Below, piece by piece: positions 41,557-53,023 of a stretch of DNA of 64,000 nucleotides. This DNA comes from Favolaschia claudopus (Eukaryota; Basidiomycota; Agaricomycetes; Agaricales; Mycenaceae). The position numbers and the translations under genes were made by a program. The stretch is from contig JAWWNJ010000228.1 in assembly GCA_037176885.1 (NCBI GenBank), positions 175,815 through 239,814 of the forward strand, given 5' to 3'. How positions within the stretch are numbered: the first letter of the stretch is position 1; each line of letters opens with the position of its first letter. The notes under the pieces are model-generated. The model searched no databases and was not told the origin of the DNA. It saw only the letters and a list, made by a program, of their open reading frames with translations.

Positions 41557-44500
41557 TCAGGATTCAGACCAGCCCTTCCCACCAAAACGGGTCGAAAAGT
41601 CAGATTCATCGTCAGAATCGTCAGAGTCAGGATCAGGGACTAGCTTCGGGATTTCTTCATTCAAATTCTCAGGTTGAGATTGATTGTCTGTACAGGGAAT
41701 GGTGTTACAATCGTCGGTAGGATTGATTTCTTCCAGAATCGTGGAAGGAGAGATGGGATGTAGTTTGGAAAATGGTGAGTCTTCTTCGTCTAAAACTTCC
41801 TCAACACGCGCTTTTCGGGAGTTTTTAAGCTCGCTTTCGCCCTTCAGTGCCGGCATATCCCCCCCAGTCTCCAAGTCGGCGCTGGCTTGGAGAACTTGAG
41901 GTCCGGTAGACTGAAGGGCTAACTCAAACCCCTGCTCGGAGGATTCCTCATCCTCGAGGCCGTAGTACAAATCATCGTACTCGTCCTGAGCGTCGCGATC
42001 GTCTTCTGTTATCGTAGCGGCATGGTTTGTGCGCGCGAATTTGTTGCTTTTAAACGAGTATTTGCACTCATTATCCCAGTGCATCCCACTTCCGCAGTGA
42101 CGACACGGGCGGGCACCTTTAGACGAAGGTGTCGCTTTTTTGGAGACGTTACTGTCGTCTTTAGGAAACTTGGGTGGAGGAAGGTTCGGCGAAGATCCAG
42201 AGGTGAGCGCGAACAACCGCGTCCGATCTTTCGAATTTTTTATTCTCCTTCACTCTGTCATTGCCAGTTTCACGGTACGACTCCAGAATGCGAGGTGCAA
42301 CCTCCAGCAAGGTATCCTCATGGTATGAGAGAGCCGCATGAAATTGGACAATTGTCCGATATTTCTGTGTATCCAGAACAGTGCACCAAACGCGAGGTGC
42401 GCCATACGCGTAGACGGAGCAAATCAATTCGCGCTTGCGAATGAGATACTCTGTTCGTTTTTCGCGCTCGTGGCCAGCTTCACGGAATTTAGCCCGCAAA
42501 GCTCTTGCGCGAGTCTTCTCGAGCCATTTGCTTGTAAGGAAGAAATCTGCGATGGCTTGTCGCATTGTGTCCCAGTTGCGACGAATTTTCCGTTGGTATT
42601 TGATGTCCAAGCTGAAATACCAGCTTTTCGCAGTACCGGTAAGAGCTCTTGGGAGCTGATTCCAGGCGCGTTCACCGTCTTCTGCAAATAGATTGATTTC
42701 TTGGATCCATCGCAACAGTTTATCAGGATTCCCGTCCCATTTCGGAATATCCCCATCCTTCAGACGTAGGTCGAAATAGCGACTCTCGTCCCTTGAACCT
42801 GATTGACTCATGACTCTGTTTCCGTTTAGGAAAATCAAACGCTCTCGGAACACGTGGATTTCCGTCGTGTTCTGACTCGTCATCAGAGTCGTCGGAATCG
42901 TCCCCACAGTCATCTAGAGGTCCTCCAGCTTGCTTTTTGCCCGGCGGTGGAGGTTTATTTGGAGGACCACGGCCAGCATTCCCACGGTTCGACTTTCCCT
43001 AATCTTTTCTGTCCCGGTTCTCATCGTCGTCCGAATCAGAACTATCTGAATCTCCAGGGTCTTTGTGTCCTGAGATTCTGACTTTCTGTTTCGGTTTCGT
43101 GCCAAGGTTTCCAGGAGAACGACGGGAAGGGTCAGGGAGTCGGAATCCCAGCGAAGACATGTGCGGAGGTGCGTCGCGAGCAAAACCTTCTTGAGAAGTC
43201 TGACGCTTGATTGATTCAGTTTTAAAGCGCATTGGAGCGAACGCAGAGTGGAATTTCGTTGGGGGCGTCGAAGATTTCGCAAACGCGGAATTCGGAACCG
43301 GCCTTGGGATCGGAGGAATGTCATCCTCGTGAGCTGTCTCATAGCCATCGTCGTCTTCGTCAGGTACCTCTTCAACCGTAGCACGACGTGAATTATCCCC
43401 CAACTTCGGAGTCGCTTCTTCCCGTTTAATTTCAGGTAGATATTCCAATCCATTGTCTTCTTCGATGATTTGGTTCACAGGATCCCGAGAAGAATTGACT
43501 TGATGAGTGGAAATCGGAGGAGAAGAGACGGGTCGAAGTTTGAAGGCGTCGGAAACATATGAAGTGTCGCGCCGGATAACAGGTGAAGATCTGTGAATAT
43601 CAGAAATACCCTTTTGAAATTCCTCATAGGCCCTTTGCGCTGCGACGTTCTGAAGCGAAACATCATCGGATTCGAAGTCATGGTGTTGACTTAAAGCCGC
43701 AAGAAATGCCTCGACCTCGGTATGGTAACAAACACCTAAGATCTCGAATTCATTCGCCCCATAGAAGGCCATAGGATCATCTCCACAACCCCAGGTTGGC
43801 ATGAGAGGTAAATGCTGACCCCACAGCACGAATGATTCGGCGGCTCGGCGGCGATATTCGGTGAGTTTCTTCAAAAGCTCCCAGTATGGTCCTCTCTGCA
43901 ACCGATAGACCTGTCCTCCGTTGTGTCGCAATAACGTGACTTCGACCGAACTCAAGACTTCCTGCAAATCATCCATAACATCGCTGAAGACCTCAATGCT
44001 CTGCTTCCGTGATAAATACAGAGGTTTAGCGAGCACTGCTTTAGCAAAAGCGGATGTACCAAGCTCAAGGGCTTGTGAATGACGTGCGAGGAGTTCGGGA
44101 TGGTCGCGTAGGATGGTTGGATATGGAAGAAGAATAGGCAAATCCAAATTCGAGCTGGAAATTGCTACACGATCATCGATAGAGCGGTTGGATCGGCTGC
44201 CCGCATAGTCCTCTAGGGGAGGCAAGATAGCGAGGCTATGTTCGTCAACTCGACTGAAGTGAGTACATACACGATTAGTAGCATAGGCGTTCGGCGCATC
44301 GCCCGAACGCCTACTCCCAAGTCGAACGCCTATTGCGCTAGCGAGCGCCTATGCGAGCTTAACCGCCGGTTGCAAAGCACGAAGCCTCTCAGTAGCCTCT
44401 CGTTATTCTCTCGCCAATCAACCGTGACGTACGTTTTTGGCTGTCACCCTCTTCTCAGCCATAGCTTAATTCACGCCACAGTTGTGCGGCTCGACTCCAA

Positions 44501-45808
44501 CGCTCCTGTTCCCAACCCCGACATTTCTGTATCTAAAGGTCAGCCCTTCAAAAACGTTGATGATGCGGAGTTAGTCGGAAACAAGGCCGCTGGGTGCGTA
44601 TTATCTCTCGCTTTCCGCCCCGCCATGTTCATGTACATATACTTCTTTCGATTAATTCAGACGCAAGGATGCGTAGACGGCAATATGTCTGCGCTCGAAT
44701 GTAGCGGGACTGGCATGAAGGGGCCTGTATTTCCTTACCGTCCTCTCAGGGTGCCCCGACCGCTTTTTTTGGGCGGAGTGGCTGCCCGCAAAATTTTCCC
44801 CGTCCCCGGATTCCCGTGATTGAGGGTGAGGACGACGAAGCTTCGTTGCCTCAGTCGCTCAGTCGTGGCTGCACGATTTGAAGGCAAGCCCCACCGTTCC
44901 ATTTTCAAAGATCTATACTGGAAACTGACTGCTCAACTTATCTCTCTTCCCACGTGGTATTTAAATTTTTCATGCTGGTATTCACTATGTTGCTATAAGT
45001 AGGATCTGATTGAATTTACTGTAGAAGTGGGCTATCTCTGTTGAATGATCATTTGAGGCGTGATACTCGTCCCACTAAGTATTGTAGTGTACTCAGTGAC
45101 TTGGATACTGATGTTATGCGTAAGATTTTTCCATATCGTCAGTGAACTTGGAATGCCGCGTCTAATTCTTACTATACAAACTGCTTTGAGTTTGAACTGA
45201 CGGAAGCAAAGTAAACACGAGATTTCGCTAATCAACGCGTCACCGACGGACGGCCCAATGATCACGAGGGCGCGAAACGGACTCAGATGCCGAGGTGCCG
45301 CCGGCAATGGCCCAGGAGGGCGTTGGGAGGCGGGGTAGGGTAAAATAGGCGCTCGGCGCCATCAATAGGCGTTCGCGAGCGCCTATGCTACTAAAGTTGT
45401 CGTGCCTCGACTGAAGTCGGCAGAAGAAGGCGAATGTAGGGGAGGACTCTGCGTTGGATGCATAGGGCCAGTTGATGATCGCAAAGGCAAGGTAGGAGCC
45501 TTCGAAGATGAAATCGGCGTGCCAGTGCGCGCAAGCGACACGCGAATTTTTGGAGATGCGCGCATAGGCAAAGGAGGGTTCCTCGGAGATGCCGTAGATG
45601 CGCGCGAGGGTGGTACGGCGGAGATAGTGTCAGGAATTAATTCCTGGGGTGGTTCAACCGGTGGAGGACTTTTGTTCGGCTGAGCAATAGTCGATGTATT
45701 ATCAACCGATTGAATGGAAGCAATTTGCGCGTCCACAGAGTTCCCCTCAACGGTTTGAACCTCGGTCTTCTTTCCGCCTTTGTTGTTATTTTTCTTGTTC
45801 TTGCCCAT
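41557..45808 (-). pseudogene. gag: Ty3/gypsy Gag polyprotein gene, frameshifted and split by a Mutator-like element
   Basis: From the start MGKNKKNNNKGGKK (45808) through a Ser/Pro-rich part to SSADFSR (about 45410); after the inserted element (44261-45405) the frame resumes with VDEHSLAILPPLEDYAGSRS and runs to DSDSSDSDDDENRD at 43000; then frameshifts lead to FDLRLKDGDIPKWDGNPDKL, the capsid region with RALTGTAKSWYFSLDI and FREAGHEREKRTEYLIRK, and finally the knuckle CRHCGSGMHWDNEC, followed by an acidic C-terminus ending near 41557. This is the large Gag of a gypsy element. Pol is absent downstream, where the F-box pseudogene begins. At least two frameshifts (about 42990 and 42200), although some may be decayed introns. 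Confidence 0.75.
44261..45405. mobile_element. Mutator-like non-autonomous element in gypsy gag
   Basis: A 12-bp word, CTCGACTGAAGT, lies at both edges (44249-44260 and 45406-45417); the reading frame of gag proves it is duplicated target (the codons for F-S-R appear on both sides). Inverted TTAGTAGCATAGGCG occurs 15-20 bp inside each edge, followed by many ATAGGCG(T/C)TCG words in both orientations (44283-44350 and 45343-45388). 10-12 bp duplications fit Mutator-like elements. No transposase is recognised in 1145 bp. Confidence 0.7.
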
Positions 45809-45829
45809 GATGGGGAAGAGAGAAAGGTG

Positions 45830-46150
45830 AGTTCATTAATGAACTGGATGGGATAAGCGCTTAACGAAGCTCCCTGTGTGTCCACCAAGTGTCCACCAGT
45901 GTTAAGGATAGGGCCTTTCCTCAAGAGTCCGTTTGAACTCCGTTGGCGGCAAACCCCGAGCCGAGGTAAGTAGCGCGGAGCTTTACTTAGCCGGCGAGTA
46001 CCGAAGCGAACGAGTAGCGCGAAGCTGTACTGGATGCTTGAAGATAGAAGTAAGATTGCTTTTTGATTGTGTAGCGCACAAGTGGGTTGAAAGTATGATA
46101 AGATAATATTCAGCACTTCTAGGTAAGGCTTATATACAATGTAGGTAAGT
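45830..46150 (-). promoter_or_regulatory. Probable gypsy LTR/promoter upstream of gag
   Basis: On the minus strand a TATATAAG box (about 46130) lies 320 bp before the gag ATG, followed by a TGGTGGACACTTGG direct repeat near 45890 that could be a primer site. LTR boundaries and a second LTR were not found. Confidence 0.35.
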
Positions 46151-46736
46151 GAGACGAGGCGGGATGAGGTAGTGATGATGTCAAGTCTTAGAGAAATGTG
46201 GATAGGGATGAGGGAAAAATGTAGGGATAAATGTAATGTACAAATAATGGAGAAGATAGGATCAAAATGCGAGACTCACAAGCGTAGGCTTCATGATATC
46301 CATAACAGTACCTCAAAAATAGGTTTAATATCTCATGACTCAGAGTTTCCTGGGCTATCGTCGTCCTTCAATCAGGGTACTAAAACAGAGCAAGAAATTG
46401 TTGTAGAGAATCAGCACAGAGAAAGCCCAATAACTTCGGCGCGTGTTACAGTACTTATAAAATGCTATTCTGAACACTTTTCATACAATCGTTCATGGAA
46501 CCCTACCAAAGGTTACGCTGATGCGATCAAAATCCCCTTACATCAATGCCGCTCATCATTCGGCACGCCTTCGTCAAACGTTCCGAAACTGCTTAAGATG
46601 CAGTTGCCGGCGCCGTTGCTTGGCCGTTGCCATAAGGGGTGCTTCAAGTCGACCGAACCCAAACTTTCCCTTAGCCGATGGTTAGCCGCTGTTGATGGTT
46701 TCCTTGTCTCCTTATGTAACCACTACTCGAAAACGA
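46151..46736. other. No gene recognised
   Basis: A 190-codon open frame (46172-46744, plus) shows no domain and mixed composition; I regard it as chance. May include the outer part of the gypsy LTR. Confidence 0.3.
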
Positions 46737-46738
46737 TA

Positions 46739-47169
46739 AGGTAGACGACACGCAAATACGGACAACCCTCCAAATCGGGACATGAACCGATGATGTGGTC
46801 CTTTTCGCGCAGATATGCCAAATCGGCTCCCAACATTTTGTGCAGAAGTGTCCTGATTGCGATGAGAACCATGTCCGAACTGTGTTGCGGGGCAGGGAAA
46901 AAAGTTATATCCAAATCTTGTGTCAGGATCAGTCTTGATGTGTAAAGTTTCACACGAGTACTTGTCACTTCCAGCGGTGAATAACTTTGTCAATTCTGAA
47001 GCTGAAGTAAAATGGTTTGGTAGTACCATATATAGGATGGGTCTCTACAATATGTTGGGAGCCGATTTTGCAAATTGTTCCTTAAATCTAGGAAAAGGAC
47101 CATTTTGATGAATATCTTGTCCATTCTTCCCAATTTGGAGGGTTGTTCGTATTTGCGTGTCGTCTACCT
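46739..47169. mobile_element. TA-flanked MITE with AGGTAGACG ends
   Basis: TIRs of about 42 bp with two mismatches, beginning AGGTAGACGACACGCAAATA; TA at 46737-46738 and 47170-47171. Shares the AGGTAG(G/A)CG terminus with 28994-29579. 431 bp, no gene. Confidence 0.87.
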
Positions 47170-47171
47170 TA

Positions 47172-47469
47172 CACAACGCGTCGTACAGGGCGAAAAACGC
47201 GAATAAAAGGGGCAGTAATTTGTAAACACTTGCACGTAGGATAGGACGCGAAAACCAGAGTTTGTACCCGCTAGGAGGGAGATCTGGTTCAGAGCGAGCA
47301 AACAGCCACAGGACGGCGGCATAGCAACCATAGACATCGGCTAGTGTTGGGTTGGGTTCGGTCGACTTGAGCTCAAGAATTGAGCGCCCCTATAGCCGAT
47401 GAAAGTGGCTGGAATGGTCCGAGAATCAAATTTTCCTCCACCATCCACCCTGTGACCATCGCTAAATTA
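47172..47469. other. No gene recognised
   Basis: Short spacer between two MITEs; nothing recognised. Confidence 0.3.
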
Positions 47470-47974
47470 GAGACTTTGCGGTAGCCACCGGTGGAAAAAT
47501 CCGTCATTTCGAGGGCTTTCTGGTGGCCGAAAAGCCATTTCCCCGGCCGAGGGTTTTCCCCCTTTGAGAAGCAAAAGAGTTTTGTTTTCCCCTGAATTCG
47601 TGGTCCTTAAGGAAAATTCAGTACATATACTACTGCCAAATCAGTACTACCCTGAATGAAAAATACAAAGTCGTACCGTTTTATCGCTCGTCATATACAG
47701 TTGTCGAAAACGGTGCATTAGTCACGTGACCGTTTGATCGCAATCGGTCGCGTGGGAATCAGACCGTTTCCCATCAACCCTCGCCATCGCGGGGTTGCCC
47801 ACCGGTGGCTTTCGGTGGCTCCTCGTGTGCAATGGTTTTTTTTTAGCCTACGGTTCAAGGTAGCCACCATGACATGTACAAATGGTGGCTAATACAGCCA
47901 CTGTAACACGCTGTCATTTGGTCTCGAGAAAAACTGGTCACCGAAAGCCCACCGGTGGCTACCGCCAAAGTCTC
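47470..47974. mobile_element. TA-flanked MITE with GAGACTTTG ends and CCACCGGTGG core
   Basis: TIR GAGACTTTG(G)CGGTAGCCAC continuing to CGGTGG at both ends, TA at 47468-47469 and 47975-47976. CCACCGGTGG also occurs inside. 505 bp, no gene. Confidence 0.83.
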
Positions 47975-48051
47975 TATTTTGACCTTGTTTCGACCCAAAC
48001 ACACGCATGTGCGATAAATCAGCCCGCTGACAATCAAACGCTTCCTGGTGA

Positions 48052-48482
48052 TAGTGTTGCCGGAAGCTAGCTCCGAGCTGAGTTCAACTCCAACTCTGAC
48101 CCCTTCCCAAAAGCGGCACCTCGAGGTGATAGCCAGCTCGCCTCGACTCCACCTTCGTCACCCAAAGCGGACGACGTGACATTTCTGGTGGTGTAACTGA
48201 GTGACATCACACTCCCTCCCCAGTTTCTGTTTTGGCCGTTTCTTGGCCGTTTCGACGTATAAAAAGCAGTTTGAGCTAGAAGAGAGCTCAGGAAAACCTT
48301 CCACATAAAAATTTGGTCCATTCTCCCTAAAATTTGCCCTTCGGGTGGAAAGATGAACCCTGGGACACTAGATTCCCATATCCGGTATCAGCTCTGAGCC
48401 AGCCTCCGGTCAACTCGAGCTGACAGCGAGCTGATGGGCAATCAACTCGATTTCAGCTCCAACTCAGCTCCCGGCAACACTA
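48052..48482 (+). mobile_element. hAT MITE family TAGTGTTGCCGG, copy 2
   Basis: 8-bp target duplication CCTGGTGA at 48044-48051 and 48483-48490; ends TAGTGTTGCCGG and CCGGCAACACTA. 431 bp. Confidence 0.93.
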
Positions 48483-48490
48483 CCTGGTGA

Positions 48491-49502
48491 ATCTTTCCAG
48501 TAGGTGGTCCAGGCTCCCTCGAACTTCTAAAATGATGTAGATTTTCCACGGCGATCATATGGTGTGTTAAATGTTTTAATTCCGCTGTCAATCAACCGTC
48601 GATCTGATCACAATATTTTATTTTCGAGACAAGCTGACCAAGTCCAGAGCAAGTTAAAGTCAACTGGATTTCTGGTGTCCTGAGTCTCTCCAACTCGTGC
48701 TCATATGACGTCCTTGGACTACCTTTCTACATGCTCCACTTTTTATCGGACACCAGACTCCCATCAAGTTGGTGACATCGCTTCAAGAGAAGATTCTTGG
48801 AATGAATGGAGTGTAACTGCTGGTGAGAGGAATTGCATCTTCACTTTTGCTTTACTCCATGTCGCTCACATATGCTCCAGGGATGCTTGTAGTTTGTCCA
48901 TGTCACGGGGCGCAGTATCGCCCAGCTCATATCCTCTTTCTGCCTGTCATAGATGTTTGCCCCGAGTCTGCGTATCAACGGGATCCTCCGAATTCCACAG
49001 GTCTGTTGTAATGTCCCCTTCCCATTGTTCATAGTAATCTGGGTGCACTCGCCAAGACCCCTATCACTTGTCGGCGAGCAAGATCATGGAAAGGGCCCAA
49101 GACAGCAACGGCAGGTACAATTTCGCAGTTCACCAAAGTTTTCTCAGCTAGAATACGAAGGCCGATGAAGCGACTTGTCCTCGAGGGGGGTCGCCCTGAA
49201 CAGTGGATTAGCTGCTGTCGGAACACGCTCTTTGAACGTACTCTGGGGACATTTGCTGCTCAACGCCACCTGTTCCAACATCCACTGCGCTTGCAGCCTT
49301 GGTGGCGACTGTCGTGAAACTCGTATCGAGGTCCACTGCCCTTTGAATATCCGGATGTTGACCTATGTCCGCAGCGATGCGATAACTGTATATGTATAGG
49401 GTGTTGATTGAAATTCATAGAACTTACCTGGTGTTCGCCGTTGCGCGGAGAAAGGCGCCGTCATGAGATTTGTTGCTTTTACTGGCGCCTTTAGAGAAGT
49501 TG
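48491..49502. other. No gene recognised
   Basis: 1 kb with only short frames (longest 109 codons at 48705). Ordinary base composition, no repeat boundary found. Confidence 0.3.
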
Positions 49503-49801
49503 CAGACTGTGAGGCGGTAGCGACGCCGCAGCGTGCTGAACGGGCCGTCGCCGATATGGATGGTCTGGAGAGACCAAGGGGATTGGCTAAGATCACGTCA
49601 TCCCCTCCTCGTCATCTCATCTTTTTTGCTTCCTCCCACCACGTTCGCTTTCCTCCCCGCCTTCGCTGCCCCTCCTCCTCCTTAGTTTTTCTTTGTCGTC
49701 CCACCCTCCATCCCCAGCTTCTCCTTAGTCTTTTGCATTACCTGTCAGACTGTGAGGCGGTAAGCGACGGCCGCAGCGTGCTGAACGGGCCGTCGCCGAT
49801 A
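49503..49801. repeat. DIRS-like terminal fragment between two 54-56-bp direct repeats
   Basis: CAGACTGTGAGGCGGTA..CG through GTGCTGAACGGGCCGTCGCC occurs at 49503-49556 and 49746-49801. Between them 49557-49745 starts with GGTCTGGAGAGACC and GGGATTGGCTAA and continues pyrimidine-rich, matching the region upstream of the DIRS-like relic at 36076. The layout resembles a solo terminal repeat with an unusually long flanking duplication. Confidence 0.55.
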
Positions 49802-50081
49802 CTCGGATACATCGAAGTTTTTGCGGAACTTACATACTATTTCACGTGACTGACACGTAATTCCGAGGGTGATGGCAAAACGGTCCAGGTTCCCACGGTG
49901 GGTCATTGTTTTACCCTTCCCCACGGGGAAATCCCTCGGCCGGGAAAACGCGTTTTCGGCACCCCAGAAAAGCCTCGGAATGACCGATTTTTCGAGGCGA
50001 AGGGGGTCCTCCAATGTCGCGGGGTTTCCTTGGGCGGACGATGCATACGATCACGTGACACAGACTTTTTTTTTCTGTATC

Positions 50082-50287
50082 AGCACGAGCTATGGGACCC
50101 GTGCCTTCGCCACGCAAGAGTCCTGCACTCTCCTTGCTGCTTTCCAGGCCGACGGCGCCGCACTGCCGCTCGCTGCACTCGCCGGCGCGCGTCGCCGCGG
50201 GGATTCTCAGGCTTTGACAGAAAGTCACGGGGTGAATTTCCCTTTCTGGGCGCAATGCTGTGCCCGTTGTGTTTTAAAGTATAGGAT
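50082..50287 (+). repeat. GC-rich dispersed repeat, copy B
   Basis: Same as 8136-8338: GGGACCCGTGCCTTCGCCAC, GCCGACGGCGCCGCACTGCC, end GTTTTAAAGTATAGGATT. In this copy GACAGAAAGTCACGGGGT follows the GC-rich core, a word also present near 27090. Confidence 0.72.
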
Positions 50288-50289
50288 TT

Positions 50290-51709
50290 CTATACACAAC
50301 AAGTAAACTAACTACTAAGACGCGGTGCCGAAAGGGCAATAAATACGGGATGTTGTGCTAGGGGAATTCGACCGATGCAGGTAGAGTATAGTCTTGGAGT
50401 GGGGAGGTAGCGGGTAGGTGGACGGCGTAAGTGGCAAACGGTACGTAAACCATAGAGCATAACCCATAGAGAAAAGAAAAGAAAAGAGGCTAATTAGCCG
50501 TGGCCTCCAGAGGTCCGCCTTCCGTTCGACGACCGTAGCTTGTACCGTGTGGCCCGACAGTGAGAACCAAACAGAAAAATTCCGTCACGCAAAAGCGACG
50601 GGCATCTTCCTGCTCAATAAAGTCGACTCGTACCGTTACCTCCTCCCGTGGAGCCTTGTCCCGCTCGAACAGGAACCGCACATTACCAATGCGGTACTGG
50701 GTTCCTGGAAGCTGGTTGCGCTTTGCGACTTCCCGAATGAAGTCCCGATCGGAAGGGAGAGCTCCCGGCTGCATCAAGGGCACTCGATGGAAAACCACCT
50801 TGTGCCAAGGATCAGCCGGGTACATTGGGGGCTCTGCAAGGTCAGTGATCCCAAGCAGTGGGGATATTGTACTCCAGACGAGCGAGCGGTGTGCTGCAAG
50901 GGCCTGCGCAGAGCATGCCGGCGCAGAAGCATGCAGGATTAAATTACCGCTGCGTGTGGTGGAGACAGCGCTGACTGCAAGTCTTCCGCCGAGGGCGTCA
51001 TTGAGAGCGTTGCACAACGAAGCGGGGTGAGGTTTCTTGGTCGGATGGCAGCCCGAGAGGTCAACAATCAGGCGCGTGGAGGGTAGGGCACGTCAGCTGG
51101 GCTTTGCAGCGTCACGCCTGGCCGCCGCTGGTTGGTGTCTCGGCTTGGAGGGTTGTTGGGGCCGCGTTTCGGCCGGTTCTGGTGGAGCCTTGACGACTTC
51201 CGCAAAAGTAGGGGGCTCGGTGTGTCGCTGACAGCAGCGGGTCGGAGGTCGGGGGCATGGTATTGTCGGCATAGCATGAGGTCGCGTATTTCGTCGACCG
51301 CCGATAGCATGAAGGTAATGCTTTCCAAGTCAGGAGGAAGAAACTTCCTCGGCCAAGCGTCTGCGTTTCGTCTAAAGCACTGCGCCGTTTTTAACAGTGC
51401 TGACACGTTTTTTCGTAACTCGCCGAGCATAAGCCCAGCCATTGCTCCAGCCATTATGGCTGTTTCGCGGGCTTCGTCGATTTCGGATGTGAAGACGGGT
51501 ATGGGGGCGGGTGTTTGGTCGGCATCCATGGCGGGAATGGCATCGGAGGGACCGCGGTCTGTTCTGCCTCTCTTGATGATGCGTGCGGTGTGAGGGGACT
51601 TCGTGATGGGCGAGGGATGATGACCCTCTGAAGAGGATATCGAGGTCGTGGGAATTTTGTGGGAGATGGCGGTCCGGAACAAGAGACGTCTGCCACGTGA
51701 CACAGACAC
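50290..51709 (-). pseudogene. LINE ORF1-type relic A with 3' tail
   Basis: Minus strand: an N-terminal part to about 51068 (SAVDEIRDLMLC, low complexity) and, after a frameshift, 51017-50490 with LNDALGGRLAVSA, SGNLILHASAPACSAQALAA, PADPWHKVVFHRVPLM, DFIREVAKRNQLPGTQYRIG and VRVDFIEQEDARRF. The same blocks occur at 63195-63760. Such proteins accompany LINE-type reverse transcriptases in basidiomycetes, as the N-terminal ORF. The 3' tail (50290-50489) contains CACCGCGTCTTAGTAGTTAG on the minus strand, shared with the tandem tails at 62819-63160. No endonuclease or RT is present. Two frames and a truncated end make this a relic. Confidence 0.55.
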
Positions 51710-51749
51710 GTTCTGCGTTCTCCTCCGGTCTGTCTCAGATTCTTTGTCT

Positions 51750-52569
51750 TCGCTCCATTTAGTGAAAATGGACCCACCGAAATGTGTGCAAGCACCACTT
51801 CGTTATGGTTGTTTGTGTTCCCGCAAGAGATGTTCAGGTATTGACACCACAACTTTGACTGCAGGCTCAAGCCTGAAATCCACCGGACCGTGATCATCTC
51901 GTTCAGAGCTGGCCCGAAACAGTACCTACCCCACAGTTTGGAGGTTCTTGGGATGCTGCTCCATAGTACAGACGGTCCAGTCAAATGTGCCATAACACAC
52001 ATAAGAAAGTTGGTGCTAGACGTACCCCTAACTGAAAGTGAGGAAAGCTTGCTGCCTCGCATCTTCACCGCCGCGTCTGGCATACTAGTGGCGGAATTTC
52101 ACCTCCAAACCCCCTCCGTTATCCCTCTCCAGTGTCTTTCTTCTGTCACGCACTTGGTCATCAACGCTGTCTCTTTCCTTCAGGGTCTTCTTTCGGGCCC
52201 ACCTCCTCTCCTCACTTATCTTGAGCTGACTTGGCCGGTCAATGACTTTACCTTAGATGATAACGGGGATCTCTTGTACCTCAGCCTTTCGCTCTCCTGA
52301 CTCACCTGTCTGTCATGGCATCCACACCGATGCAATGCATAGTTTCCTCTGTTGTACAGCTTGACAAGCTCCGCGTCATTCGAGTGTGGGTTGATGGGGG
52401 CGAATGGTTAAAACTTGGAATCCAAGACTCGCGCTGCGTTCAATTGGACCTTGCAGTGTATTGTACGTTCGGGGAATCGTATGAGCCTGTTTTGTTGCAC
52501 TCCCTAGTTTTGGTAAGTGATGTGCCTACTCTCCCACGGGTACGCCATCAATACGTGATGTTAAACAGC
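51750..52569 (+). pseudogene. Leucine-rich hypothetical gene fragment
   Basis: The plus strand encodes LPHSLEVLGMLLHSTDGPVK, THIRKLVLDVPLTESEESLL and LTYLELTWPVNDFTL (51900-52300), then after a stop a second frame LDKLRVIRVWVDGGEWLKLG with LHSLVLVSD (52350-52520). The hydrophobic spacing resembles the LRR part of F-box-like or NLR-associated hypothetical proteins of Agaricomycetes. Upstream, MDPPKCVQAPLRYGCL (51769) could be another exon. The MITE at 52578 lies just beyond the end. Family assignment is a guess; it may be a short-intron gene rather than a pseudogene. Confidence 0.35.
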
Positions 52570-52577
52570 TGTACAGC

Positions 52578-53015
52578 TAGTGTTGCCGGAAGCTGGAGCT
52601 AGCTCCGAGCTGAGTTCAACTCCAACTCGACCCCTTCCCAAAAGCGGCACCTCGAGGTGATGCCAGCTCGCCTCGACTCCACCCTCGTCACCCAAAGCGG
52701 ACGACGTGACATTTCGGGTGGTGCAACTGAGTGACATCACACTCCTTCCCCAGTTTCTGTATTGGCCATTTCTTGGCCGTTTTCGACGTATGAAAAGCAG
52801 TTTGAGCTTGAAGAGAGCTCAGGAAAACCTTCCACATAAAAATTTGGTCCATTCTCCCCTAAAATTTTGCCCTTCGGGTGGAAAGATGAACCCTGGGACA
52901 CTAGATTCCCATAATCCGGTATCAGCTCTGAGCCAGCTCCGCTCAACTCGAGCTGACAGCGAGCTGATGGGCAATCAACTCGAGTTCAGCTCCAACTCAG
53001 CTCCCGGCAACACTA
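52578..53015 (+). mobile_element. hAT MITE family TAGTGTTGCCGG, copy 3
   Basis: 8-bp target duplication TGTACAGC at 52570-52577 and 53016-53023; 438 bp; ends TAGTGTTGCCGG and CCGGCAACACTA. Confidence 0.93.
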
Positions 53016-53023
53016 TGTACAGC

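Noticed and set aside
44238..44819. 193-codon frame inside the Mutator-like element as transposase
   Set aside because: It starts outside the element in the gag target and shows no MULE or zinc-finger motif.
46172..46744. 190-codon plus-strand frame
   Set aside because: No recognisable domain, mixed composition, lies in retroelement flank and runs into a MITE end.
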